Positions 1-12,500 of a stretch of 64,000 nucleotides of DNA are shown one piece after another (the first letter of the stretch is position 1; the number at the start of each line of letters is the position of its first letter). The DNA comes from Nemopilema nomurai (lineage: Eukaryota; Cnidaria; Scyphozoa; Rhizostomeae; Rhizostomatidae): the NCBI GenBank assembly GCA_003864495.1, contig ML133367.1:186001-250000 (forward strand). The letters are read 5' to 3'. The notes under the pieces were generated by a model. It had not been told where the DNA came from and ran no database searches. It saw only the letters and a list, made by a program, of their open reading frames with translations. A program made the translations under genes and the position numbers.

Positions 1-858
1 CCTGCCAAACGAACTCAATTGGCTGCCAAATGCCATGGGACTGCAGTGGTTGTAATGATTCTATTCACTGTAAACAACAAACACCGTCAGAGTTAAACTT
101 CAGTTCTTGCCTTTCCCCTAGAGGGTATTTAATAGATTCACAAAGTCATCCCCCATCCCGCTTTAGACATTGTTAAATCTATTACCCAAAGAGGGGGGGG
201 GGGGCTCAACTGGTATGGAGCTTGGTGTAAATTGCAAAGTGAGAAATAGTTTAGGCCAGCTGAAATATCAAAATTGAATTGGCAGCGAACGTTTTGGCAG
301 GATAGGGAGCAAGTAAGACAGTTTACAGAGCAGGACTTTTCTGAGAAAATAGATGCAGATCAGCAAACAAGGAGGTCAAAGTCGGACAAAAAGTTTAGCA
401 ATTTATTCATATCGAATCTTTTTACAAATACCAGCGTCTATTAAATATTTCACTATAAACAATCACAGACGTTTGGGCAACATTTGCACAACACTTGAAT
501 TATACAGTTTGAGCATTTGCATCTGAAATATTCACAAAACAGCTATTGCCTAATTCTTAATCTAATGCATTTACATAACTGATTCATTTAATCGACGACT
601 TGAGTTAGCTACACAAAAGCTACTTATCAACTTCACCTAAGGAATATTACTACAACTATCCTATAGAGCGATAAATCTTTTTTGCTGTTTACAACAATAA
701 ATTAAACTACATACAAAATATTTACAAACACTTCCAATAACTTATAATTTGCATACGTAACTAGAAAAGTTTAATTGTGAAAACTTCTAATGTTTGGCTG
801 TGGGAAGAAATCGCCATATTGTAGAATCCATTCTAACACGTGGCATTTTCTTCTATTT
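1..858. other. A+T-rich 3' flank of the metalloproteinase; no gene seen
   Basis: No ORF with recognisable content. It includes a run of 12 G at 193-204 and the candidate polyadenylation signals. The part next to 858 is probably 3' untranslated region. A second reading frame of the last exon stays open to a stop at 833-835 (see findings). Confidence 0.5.
402..407 (-). terminator. Candidate polyadenylation signal for the metalloproteinase
   Basis: TTTATT on the plus strand is AATAAA on the minus strand, about 450 bases beyond the metalloproteinase stop. The stretch between is A+T-rich with no other ORF and fits a 3' untranslated region. An ATTAAA variant lies nearer, at 587-592, so the real site is not decided. 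Confidence 0.4.
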
Positions 859-3800
859 CTACCGCGAAACCTGAAGGACACTTGCAAGCAGTGACATCAT
901 CAGTGAAACCGTGGTCACGTGAACAACAGACTTCGCGCCATTCGTCTGCTGTCCTCCATCAACAACTCTTCCAGACGACGATTGGCATTCTCCAGATCTT
1001 ATCCACGCACGGGTTATGTTTTTAGGATACCCAGGCTCCACATGGAGATTCTGATTGAGACGGTAGTATTTGCTTCCTATAAATGTATTATGCATTATGG
1101 TTAGAATTTCAGAAAACTGGCTGCATTATAATTTCTACAGCGAAGTGTTTATCACTGCACAACAGTTGACAAAATGTACTGTGAATTGATGCGAAGTTGG
1201 TACCAACCACGGCCAATAATGGCTATCTTAAACGAACAGAATTAGCCTTTTGTGAAAACGAGTATTCACAGACCATAATTCACAACGTGGACTGAATATG
1301 GCAAAGACGAAAAAATATCAACATTACATTGAAGAAATTTTCGTTTTAAAGACGAAGAAAATTTGATCTATGTCATCTCGATAGTGTTTAGGCCTTTTTT
1401 ATATTGGCTCGAAATTGATTATATGATTGATTTTATGAGGACTTAATATGATGAACTTGATTATACCAATTCAAGGAACGTACAAAATTTGCAGTCATGG
1501 GCTTTAATTAGAATTTGCCAGCAAGCTTTCACGAACATTTGCAGTGAGAAATCATGTTTAAAAGGTTAATAGTCTCACAATACGATTATTGATCAATAGG
1601 CCATGCTTAGACTGCGATCAATATGGCGTTCGTATGAGAAGCTTGCAATTAAATTTATCGTGCTTGCTGGTAAAAAATGAGGCAATTTTCAATAGCAAAA
1701 CAGTGGTAAACTTTGAAAGAACAAAGCAATACCTTTGAAGAAGTATGTAACTCCATTCGCCCATGTTGTCACAGCATCGATATTATCTGGAATTCCAATC
1801 CACGCAGAGGATATTTTCCGTGGATATCCACTAGCAGCACGGTACATGTTTCCACGCTGGTAAACACGCCAGTAGTCAGAGCCTTTGAAGATGTACAGCA
1901 GGTTGTTGCCGGGCCAAACAAAGGCAGCATCGATGTCGCCAAAATTGGCGGGAAATCCCAGGAAGCCATCGCTGATGGGGGCCGGGCCAGAAACAAAATC
2001 GTAATCACTGCTATACACATAGTAGCTGGAAAGGAGAAGAACAAATTTATTATGACGTGACATGGGCAACTAAAATATAAGGTTAGTTTGATGGATATAA
2101 TCCAATAGATATTTTCTTCGAGGAATTGGTACTCTGTTTGTGTTGAAAGGTTAGAGGTAGAAGTTAAAACTGCTAGTTATGGTATGAAGTCCATTAGACT
2201 TTAGGAGGACAATATTTTGAATTCTACTGAAATGGAGTAACATAATCTAGAAGTAAATTAAACATCTTCGAAGATTGGTATTTAGAAAACCAATGCGCCT
2301 GTAATGCCGACAGAAAATAACTTAGTAAATAATGCAATCTCTTAAAATACTTCATGTTAGTGTTTATGAGTATTCACACTATTGTCAAACTGAAAATTAA
2401 AAAAGAATTACATAATATCATGGATTTTGATTCATAAAGAGTGTCCTTAGCATAATATTCAACCTTATGCTAGTTGTTGAGATTTATTTTTTACAATGAT
2501 TGTGACGATCAATGATGGTGATTATGATGAAATATTTATCAGCTGGTGATCGGTTTCCAAAAGGCTGGTCATTGTGATTTCAACTGATTTCGATGATTAA
2601 TAATGATTTGCTTTATATTGATTATGATACCTTTTGCCACTAAAAATGATAGTGCTCCTGTCACTCTGCCTTTTAAACGCTGCATCGACTGACAGCGCTC
2701 CAATGAACATGTCAGAAACCAGGATAGGCCCCTTATCGATACCAAGTGTTGTCTTCAAGATATACAGCTTATCCGAATTGAAAACGTAGGTTCTCTTGTC
2801 GTTACCAAGGAATACAGCCCCCATTTTGCTGAAGCATCGAGCATCGTACGGTTTGATAGTTACGGCGGGGATTTTCGGTGTCGTCACTGTTTTTTCGCCT
2901 GAAATGCAAATAAATCACACTACTTGAGCCTTATAGTGTGCAAGTATTAATATTTTCTCCTTACTCATAAGCAGAGGAAGAAACTGAAAACTATTGCAAG
3001 ATTTCTCATAGATCTTATCAACATGATGTGACGGTAGAATGCATAAGGGTTCACAAGAACTTGGGATGGCTGTCCCTTAATCAGTAATTAATCAAAATGT
3101 CACCATATTCAATATCAAATGTGCTGTGCAATGGCTGTGATAAAACGCGTTTTACATAAACATTATAATCATTAAAAAACGAAATGATATTTTAAGGAAA
3201 AGTTGTTCATCTTTTCTTTAGAGTTTACTCATCTATTCTTATTTATTAAAATAAGGAGTTCCAGCATTGCTTTTAACGAAAATCACATCCCTTTGATTTA
3301 CAATTATAGTGATGCCAATAGTTTGGTATCGACAACAACTAATACCATGAAAACAATTGAGAAAAACATGAAAAAGTTAAACAGAACAACTGTGCATGAC
3401 GTACCATATAAGGCCTGGGCCCCTCTTACGTCATCAGGGGTCAATTCGAAATCCAAGCCTGGGTATCCCCTGTAGTATGGATACATGATGGAGCTTTTGA
3501 CGTCAGAGTGGTCCAGTCCGATGGAGTGACCTAGCTCATGGACAGAAATCCACAAGAGGTCTTTGCCACTGGGAGACTCAATGGTGAAGACTTTGTCGTC
3601 GTTGAAGTGAACGTCACCCGAGAGAGCTAATGTTGAAAGAGCAAAAGTCATGCTATAGCTCAATGATGCACTGTCTGAAACAGGGTTGAAAGTTTCTACT
3701 GAGGAGACAGGGCGATATATTCTCACCTATTTAGTTCAAAACAACCGTAACACTTCTATATAAGTTTATACTTTACATAAAGAAGTGAATGAAAAAAGAA

Positions 3801-6595
3801 CGAGATCAATAGAGAGTATCCAGAGAATATCAACCAGATCGACTAATCGTATTAATCATCTGTAGGAAGGTCCTGTCTCAAAGGGTATTGCTGCCCCTAA
3901 CAGTCCCAGTGATTGCAATCCCCACTAGTCGTTACCGAAATTTCTTTAAGTGGCAGGTGAATTCATTCATTTTAATTGTTACTTTTGTGAGCTAAAAATG
4001 TCACCCAGGACCACGATAAAACAAGGAGCTTGCGAAATCACTTTACTGAAAGCAAGCTGAAGAGATTGGAGATGCCTGGACGATCACACGCGTTGACTGA
4101 CGTAATGCACCAATATTTGTCGGCACTGTGATACTTTGTTTCCCAAATTTCATAGAAGAAGAAGCTGCCACTTCCCCTCTTTATAGGTCACAAAACCGAC
4201 CACACAAATACCCTACACAAAACACATTCAAAGGAAATGCAACGTTGGCCTACTTGCTTCTAGACAGGAAAAACAGATATTTCGTCTCACTAACACCTAG
4301 TACGTAGCTAAGGTGATAACTTACGTGTCCTGCTGTCGAAGGGGTAGAACGCATGCGCCAAGACAGTGCTTCCAGGAGTCCGGAACGGGTACGGATCACC
4401 GTGGGCACCGCGAACGAACCGGAACCAAATGTCCGGCTCTCCTGTCTTGATTTCCTCGAATTCGATGTTTGTAACGCCGGACCATTTGCCGAGCGCATTT
4501 TCAAACACCATTTTGACTCGTTCCGGGCTTAGGCCATCGTTTCCAAAATTCTCTACACGCCACGTAATTTTCTGCAAATCAAATCAAGGGATTATTTCAG
4601 ACTGATTAGTTTTGCAAAGTTCTCTTTCTTTCCTAGCAAAAGGTATTACGTATTCGCACAAATAAAGGCTACATCCAGTTTGATCAAAACAAGTCCAGAA
4701 AAACTTTTCAGTCCACAAGGAAATCAGCGGAAAATTTTCTTCAGAAATCGGCAACATCAAACAGCATTCTCTATGATGGTCAACAAGTTGTAACTCTTTA
4801 AAAGTTCACATCGTCTTTACTCAAAGTGACTCAGTGAGAAAAAGCAAAATCTTCTGATTAGTGGAAATGCCTTGCAAAAGGGAGGGACAGCGAACACGTA
4901 GTGCCTATAGTAAAATAGCTCAATTCTTTCATTTCGCTACTGTTTTGCCACTACCGTTAAACTTTCGCCCCCCTTTTCCTGAGCATACTCGGGCGTCCTT
5001 GCTTGCAAAGGGTACTTCTCCCATTGTCCCACACAACAACACGACATAAGAGCGTGCGACCCATAAAACGTTTATTGTCTAGAAAAGTTATGTAAGAACT
5101 AAACACCCAGCCAGTGCCAAACCCCCATACCTGTTTGTTCCACACAGTCCCCTGCGCGTTGTACCTCCTCTTCCTTTTGGCGCTGTCCGATCGTCCAATG
5201 TCCGACATTCCGCACCTGGGCGTTTTCAGCAGTTTCGACGTCTCACTGTCCACTAGTCCGGTCGGAGGCAAACCAGCAAACTGCTGCACTTTCTTCACGG
5301 CTTCGACTATATCCTCTTGGCTCAACAATTTCCCAGCTCTTGGGTCGGGTTTCTGCAGGTATCCGAACATTTCCAAAAAGTCCTATTGAAAGAAACGTCT
5401 CTATAGCCAAAAATATCGGCAATAAATAACTGATAAATAAGGAGGTGATTCCAATAGTCAACAACAAATAGCACGAATGGTGGGGCCATAGTTTTCGGAT
5501 ATATAAAGCACTTTTTCTTCCAGAGTATAAAAATGTAGGAAAATGACTAGAAGCTGAATTATTTAATAAAAAGCAAGTTGTGGATCAAATTTCACGTTAA
5601 AGATAAAATATTTTTGTATCTGCAGTCCACAACTTAATTGTGAGCATGACACACCCAATCCAATCAGAATCAACTTAATTCTGCTCATATCAAAGGTGTT
5701 TGTTGAGGACTTCAAATGATACCCTAAAACCACTTGTCGATGGTTTATTTACTCGCGATTCACAGCACGCTCCTTCACAATGCACCAATTCACTCCTTGT
5801 TTCTTAGTACTTCGAGACGACAATAGCTGGGTGACGAATAATGACGAATAGGACAATTACCACGTTGAAAGCGACGACGATCGACGATTCCATGATTCAC
5901 GTGGGTCGTTATCTTGCGCGCCTAGGTTCCGATGATGGTTGCGTGATGAACAAACAAGGAGCCGCTGTTGTGTGGTTTACAAGTTGATGTAGAACCCAAT
6001 ATTGATCGAGATAACATTTTCATAACAGGAAAGGAGTTAATAGCGGGAGTCGAAGGGAGTAGAATACATTCCGTTTTGTTTAAACACAAGAACAGACACG
6101 AACTCAATGTGTTCTACTGATCGAAAAAAAATAGTTCCGGCTGAAATATGTTTCCTAGTAAACCTATACGGAAGTATGTTTTGCGAACGAGTTACGATGC
6201 TGGAGCAATGTGAATTAAAGAAAGGGGCCAGCATCTGTGTTTCAGCCGAAGAAAAGAAGGAGTTCTATTTAAGTTAATTGCCTTTCCCATTGACCCGCCA
6301 GTGTTCTACAATTCCATACTCTCCGTTAATCCTTGAGATTTGAAGAAAGTTGATTGTTGATTTGCGGGCTTTTCCATAAGGGTGTAATTATTTCACAACT
6401 TAAGCTGCAAACGTAAATAAAGATCTTGACCAAGGCAATCTTTACAAGAAGTTTTACAAGAAATAATCAAACATTTCTTACCATCGTATCGGCCGTGACA
6501 TCGGTGCGGGCATTTACTGGAGTTGCCATTGCAAATTGAAAACTCCTCAAAACAAGGCTGATTCCAAAAATAACTTTGAATGGTATCTTGTCCAT
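859..6595 (-). CDS. Secreted or membrane-anchored matrix metalloproteinase with hemopexin domain
   Basis: Zinc endopeptidase of the matrixin family, which cleaves extracellular matrix proteins. Coding exons (minus): 6595-6482, 5382-5131, 4571-4325, 3626-3405, 2898-2631, 2025-1733, 1076-859. All six junctions keep phase, giving 537 aa. Residues 1-24 form a signal peptide; an in-frame TAA lies 10 codons before this ATG. The propeptide has the cysteine switch PRCGMSD (C95), followed by a furin-type site KRKRR (107-111), so activation is probably in the secretory pathway. The catalytic domain begins near residue 112, with HELGHSIGLDH at 234-244 and the Met-turn SSIMYP (M252). A short hinge leads to a four-bladed hemopexin domain between C300 and C496, the expected disulfide pair. 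About 41 residues follow, ending in a weakly hydrophobic tail that could be a GPI signal; the C-terminal frame is uncertain (see findings). The family is certain; orthology to a particular vertebrate MMP is not. Confidence 0.93.
6482..6595 (-). CDS. First coding exon of the metalloproteinase (signal peptide)
   Basis: This 38-codon exon is listed separately because a longer ORF in another frame covers it. From ATG at 6595 it reads a hydrophobic signal sequence (KVIFGISLVL and onward to a likely cleavage after AMA), then a short acidic start of the propeptide. It ends at a clean donor ATG|GTAAGA in phase 0. The next exon starts at 5382 in phase 0 with DFLEMFGYL, the classic beginning of an MMP propeptide. 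The fit of phase, signal peptide and upstream stop makes the assignment convincing, though the intron (5383-6481) is inferred without transcripts. Confidence 0.85.
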
Positions 6596-9500
6596 CGCTT
6601 CTTTCCAACAAATAGTTCTGTGACTTTATCGTAAAATTCTGTTCTTGATTCGATTTCGTTCTTCCCTCCGATCCTGCGTAGGTATCTTGAAGCATTAATC
6701 TTCTGAGTGGATCAATCGGCAATTTATACCCGAGTGGAAATCCGCGCGCCCACGTAATATCCCGTATTTGGGAGTGGGTGCTTGTAACAGGCTCGTGATT
6801 GAAAGAGGAAGCTCTATCGAGCGGAAGCGAAAGTTCCTTATTATGACGTAGAAATATCTTTCAGCAGGGGATCGTCTTGCAGAACGCTGCGAGTCTTTCA
6901 AGATATTATTGGAACGTATCAGATTCCATTTTTTCCCTGGAAAACTTTCACATGAAATTGGCAAAACATTAGTGACCTTTTAAAGGGTTGCGCGAAAGTA
7001 GTTTGAAAATTAATTGAATTGTCAGGCAGAGGCAGTAGAATGCGATCCAAAACAAACTGATGAAACACTGACCTTAAAGACAGATTTAGTTAGCCAACAG
7101 TTCCTTCCAGAACGGCTATTCTTGGCTGTTTACTGGGGCGGGTTTATTCTGGTACGAGGTTTGAGGAATGCACAGGGTAATCAGAGCAGAGAGATTGTAA
7201 TGGGCTGTGAGAACTCACTTCCAATCCGTCACATATCCTTCTGGTCGTATGATTTACCTGCCTGACGTTTAGTTTCCGAAACCAGATTAAGGAAATCAAG
7301 GTTTTATATTTCAGTCACTAGAAGGAGAATGGGGGTCCGAGCATCGAGAATAGAACTGCATTAGAATTTTAAAAAAGAAATGAAAACAGAGAAATGATCA
7401 ACTTCTTATGTTAACCGACCAAGGCTAACTTATCAAAGGCCCCCTCCTGTGGCATCTCCTGAATCTTAATGAACTAATTCTGTCCATTTTTCGGTTTCAG
7501 AATCAATTACTATATGCGAGTCATAGGGAGGGGGGTTCTAAAGACACCCTTGAACTCGAAAAGAAAATAAATATAATGTGTAGGCTTTCTTTTATAAGGA
7601 ACCTACCACAAGGCCAAGTTCCAAAAAATCCTTTCGTAGACCTCAAATCATCAGATTTTAGTACCAAAAGTTCCTTAAAAGTTCCTAAAGTTCTCACTTT
7701 CTGTTCTTTGACAACAATAAGCCTTAACACTTAATAGAGAGAGGGGCGAGCCAGCATATGCGGAAACTTCTCAATGAAGCACTTGACACACGAATAGCAA
7801 ACAATCTATGCGAGTATTGGCTACAAATGAATGGAACGGGCTTTTTAGCTCTTGATGCTTGCAGTTATAAAAAATTTTCTAAACGAAAAGTTCCTTAGGG
7901 ATTTCATTTGGGCACATTTTGATGGGCACATTGTGAGTCATGACATGTGCGTGTACTGAAACACTTTCCAGGTCCCTAATGCCACGCGTTAAATGTAACA
8001 GCTGTTACCAGTATCCGATAGTTTTATCAAATAACACAGACTCATTCTACGTAAGTGATCGGAGCACGAATGAGGGTGTGCTTTGAAACTCTTGTCAACA
8101 TCCAAGTGGGTAGCTTTGTTGAGTCCACCTTCTCATACAAATATGTTTTTCACAGAAGTTACAAAGCTTACCACGCTTTTCAAACAAAGGTCATTTTATT
8201 CGAAGGTCTTTATTTGGATTGATGTAAATTGATTTAATAACAAAAACATAACCAGATTTTCACCGCGGCACTTTCCATCTGGTGATTTCCGCAAGAAGAA
8301 AAAATGACATTTGAACAGTAAATAGAGTAAGACTGGTCCTGCTTTAAAAGAAAAACACTTTGTTTAAGAAAGAAAAATGTGAATTTTGGGTCATTTCAAA
8401 GTTAGAAAGTCTTTGAATAGAGGCACAGAATAAGATCACTTGAATACTGGAGCTTGGAACTTTATCACAATATGTAAATCTCTAGGGCAGAAAAAGGTTA
8501 TACACTATTTCTCGAATGATTTTTCAATTGTAAGAAAATTTTTGTCTCCATGAAATCAAAAGGGGGAAATCGAAAAAGGGGAAAATCAAAAGTCCACATT
8601 CGAAATTCTGGAAGCATTTCCGGAACGATATTTCTCTTTTGTTTTTACTTCATAGATATAAATTCGTTTTCACATGAACAAGACAAATCCTGAACGCACA
8701 CTAAATATTTTCTATAATAAACAAGTTTTTGCACAACTGTGGAGGCACACCTGTTTTGGAACAATTGTTTCAATTTTTGCTTTGGGAATATGAACACTTG
8801 ACGTATTTTTGGTTTTTTTAAGCAAACACTTATCAACACACGCTGCCGTGTTTTGCATAGACGATCTTCCCAGTTATCATAATACTGAAATGAAGGCTCT
8901 GTTATAAAGTCGGGAAAAACAAAACCAAAGAAAAAACACATAGAAAATGTCAAAGCGAATACAAAGGTCAGTCTCTTGTATCCTAATGCCTCGCCCCTGG
9001 TAGTTCTGAATTGGAAGCCATGTTTATAGTCTTTTCTCTTGCACTCATTGTGATCTTTAATTAATAGTTTCCAATCGACTGATTCTTTGCTAACGATTCT
9101 CTAAAGGCAACAAAAAGATTAGTTGCATAGTCAATTGACAAAATCACGAAGAATGGAAAATAAACTGAGGCCCAGGCAGAGAATGTTGTTGAAGGGAAAC
9201 CGATGAATCATGGATTACGGCTTTGATGGTTTCAGAAAATCAGAAGACGATTTTGTTGATGCCCGGCTGGATGTCGGTCACGACATGCGATGGGTGGAGC
9301 CACTGGGTCGTTTATACTTCCTCTGAGGCACTTGCCTTTTATGAAGGGCTACCACACAATACACAAGATGCTTGTGCAACTTGATTTGCCTTTTCCTGAA
9401 GAGCCCAGAGCTTTGATGTCACCCAGACGACAAAGACTTCCAAGGTGTTGCCCAAGAGTTGCTTGCTTTGCACCAGTGGCACCCATTGTTAAATGTGATG

Positions 9501-12500
9501 TCTGTGCCAAAGACAACTTTGGGACCTCTGGGGGCAACTAGCGCTTTATGGAACCTCTGGGGGCCCTTGTTACAGTATGACAGCAGAGCAATACACGAAT
9601 ATTGCTATTCACCCCTGCTTCCATTGCCAGCATTTGCCCTTGGGTGCCTTTTGTGAAAAACAGCACCATGAAATGGGGCATTCAGTAGGCGAAATATCGT
9701 TTGCTTTACTTTACAAAAAATTGAAAAAGAAAGCGCTCATCATTTGTAGGCTTCTCGAATCATCAAGCGTAGTTAGTTCTAGGAGTTAAAGGATCTAAGT
9801 CTTGCTGGAATATCGAGGCGTTTGCAAGTAGCCTGGAGTTAAGAAAAAAGATTGCGACAAGTATGAGAAAACAGAAAATTATTTCCTAGACCAGTGAACT
9901 TAATGATAGCAGAATGGGTGCAACGTATTCAGGGGGATTCAGTTTTGTGGGGAAAAAGGAAGATCAGGTTGGAGTATTGATCAAAATGTTGATAGTAGAG
10001 CGGATGTTTGTCTGTGTGACGTACGTCAAGCAATCAAAGCAGTTTGGACATCTCAATCGCTGACATTGTATGATCTGGTCCGTACATTGTTTGAACAGCG
10101 GAACAGCTTTTACCGTCCCCCAACCCCGGTCCCCACATTCCCTCGGCATTATCGAGCGGGAAATCGCTTTTCCTTACTGAGTCATGCCACGGCTGGACAA
10201 CAGGTTAATTCGATGCTAATTCTCAACAGCTTGCTAACATACAACATATAACTTTGGAGAACTCATTTTCAATAAGGGAAAGGTTGAAAAGAGTATCACT
10301 GATTGTATAATTCAAGCTCAAATATACGACTGGAAAAATGACTATTGATGTGAGAATTTTCTCTAAACTGAGTTCTTGCAGAATGGTTCCTGGTTTGCCC
10401 CACCTTATAACTGATGATTGAGACCGGAATTAGGAGAGGAAAGGTGATGTCAAAAGTGGGAAAATGTATTTTGAGATGTAATCACATGTGAAACTCCCTC
10501 CCCCTGCCCGTCACATCACTTTCTATGAAATGAAGAAATAATCCTGAAACGTGTTGGCTTGTTCGCGTCCGTAGGCAGATATAATCTGGATTTACAAAGA
10601 CATTTCGTCAAAGAAGTCTTCTAATTGACAAATGCTCTCTGCATGCATGAAGGTTTAATAATGAATCGAAATAAATTGCTTGTAGAGCAGGCCGTTTGAA
10701 CATCAAGAGTAATAGTTACAAGGCCATGTCGGGAGCCTTGGAGTCAGCTATGATATACCGCATTCTAAAGTTGACGCCATGCTGAGAAAATGCAAGAAGG
10801 AAACGCGAAGCTCTTTATGAATCATTGGAAGGCGAAAATGAAAACAAAGTGACCTTGTGGAATCCAGTTCTAGTTTGACGTCATGAACTGAAAGTGTTTG
10901 CGAGAAATCTCATCACCACACAGGAAATTTCGATACCTGACGTTTGGAAAGTTTTATTTCAATTGAGAAACAACTGTGCAAGTTTTTCATGTGCTTGGTA
11001 AACTTCTTCTAGGTATTTCGGAAAAGCCCTTGTACGAGGTTAATGTCCCTCTCTTTCACGTAGGCCTCTTGAAACATGGGCAATTGGGATTTCTGGCTGT
11101 CCCTCATGCAGAAAGAGCAGACCACTCTTCTAAAGCATTGATAGAGATAACCGCTGCATCACTTTACGAATGCTTGCTGGAGCGATGGATCCACAATCCT
11201 GGCAAAAAGTGCTGAGACGCTTGCGGGAAATTGAGCTAGTTTCGAATGCTCCTGCCCCCTCCCCTAAATCAATGGTGTTATGGGAGTGGTTGAGGGCTTG
11301 TTAATCCCCAGTCATACCGCAATACCAAACATTGACATCAAGGGGGGGGGGTGTGGTCTACCACCACCTGTTGTATAAAGATAAGACATTTGACTTAACT
11401 TTTTGATAGAAAGTCTCAGCTATTTCTTGCCAAGATTGCAGCTAGGCCTAACACCTAAAAACATACCTGTCGGTCATTTCATGTAGCAGAAATGTGCATT
11501 TTACAGGCAGGTTGTGGAATGAAGAGCCGTTCATTGAAGCAAAGCGAGTCCTATGCAAACAAATATGTTACCCTGGATTGTAAAACGAACCCCCATTCAT
11601 ACGATGAGGTAACGAAGTTTCCTGAGAGGAAATCCTGCCAAGTTTTCAGGCCAGTCGTTGGTCGTGAATGAGTGACATGATCACTATTCTTGCTGTCAAT
11701 CATTCTATAGGACTTTTCTTGCTTTCATAAAATCTGTGTATCCCAAACCATGCGCCAAGTACGTACATACTTTCTAGCTTATGAAAATTCTACCCACGTT
11801 GCTGAAAAAGCAATGACTGGGCGAAATCCTTCTCGCATTAACACCGGCAACTTTTCAATCACTAATTAGCATTGAAAAAACCTCCACGCTTTGCAGAGCA
11901 AAAGCGTCAAACCACGCTAAGGGCAGGGGCATCAAGCTAAGGGGCACTTAGAGTATGGCTGGAGAATAACCCCAAGTATATCGGGTGTCTGGCCCCTTTG
12001 AATATTTTGCTAGGACATTGTACCCTTCCAACTTCGATCTAGCCCTCGTGTCGAAACCTCGGCCTTCCTTTCTCTACTATGATTAAGCATGCAAATAGAA
12101 TATAAATAAAATAGAATATAAATAGACTGGATACGCTAAATGCGTGACCCATTAATTGGATGTCGCCAGGATGGGACGTCTAAGCAATGAAAAGCAAACA
12201 TAGTTTTATCTGAGTGACCAGGAATATAATCCGTGTATCTTCCAGTCTGAGAAGGCGTGCTGTTAGCCCGAGGGGTGGTTAACTAGGCCAATTTGGTTAT
12301 CTAAAAGTAGAAACGAACTAAAATAGCCACGTGACAGATAGGGCTTTTGCCCTGAGGCGACTGATACGGAAACCATGAATGGGAAGCAATGACCTGGAGA
12401 TGTTTTCACCAGCACCTATACGAGGCAAGGACGGAGGAAGCGGCTTTGTGTAAGAGGCGTTCACTTCGATAAAAAGCGATGGGCGAAGAAATGCCCACTC

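Noticed and set aside
5803..5891. Hydrophobic mini-ORF (minus) considered as the metalloproteinase signal peptide
   Set aside because: It has no donor that gives the phase 0 needed by the exon at 5382, whereas the exon at 6595-6482 fits exactly.
6393..6722. Cys-rich 109-codon ORF (minus) that looks like a small secreted peptide
   Set aside because: It overlaps the metalloproteinase signal-peptide exon in another frame; the donor at 6481 and the phase match belong to that exon, and the Cys pattern beyond the donor is intronic.
9290..9656. Overlapping ORFs on both strands in a G+C-richer patch
   Set aside because: No family motif, no splice partners; both strands are equally open, which points to composition rather than coding.
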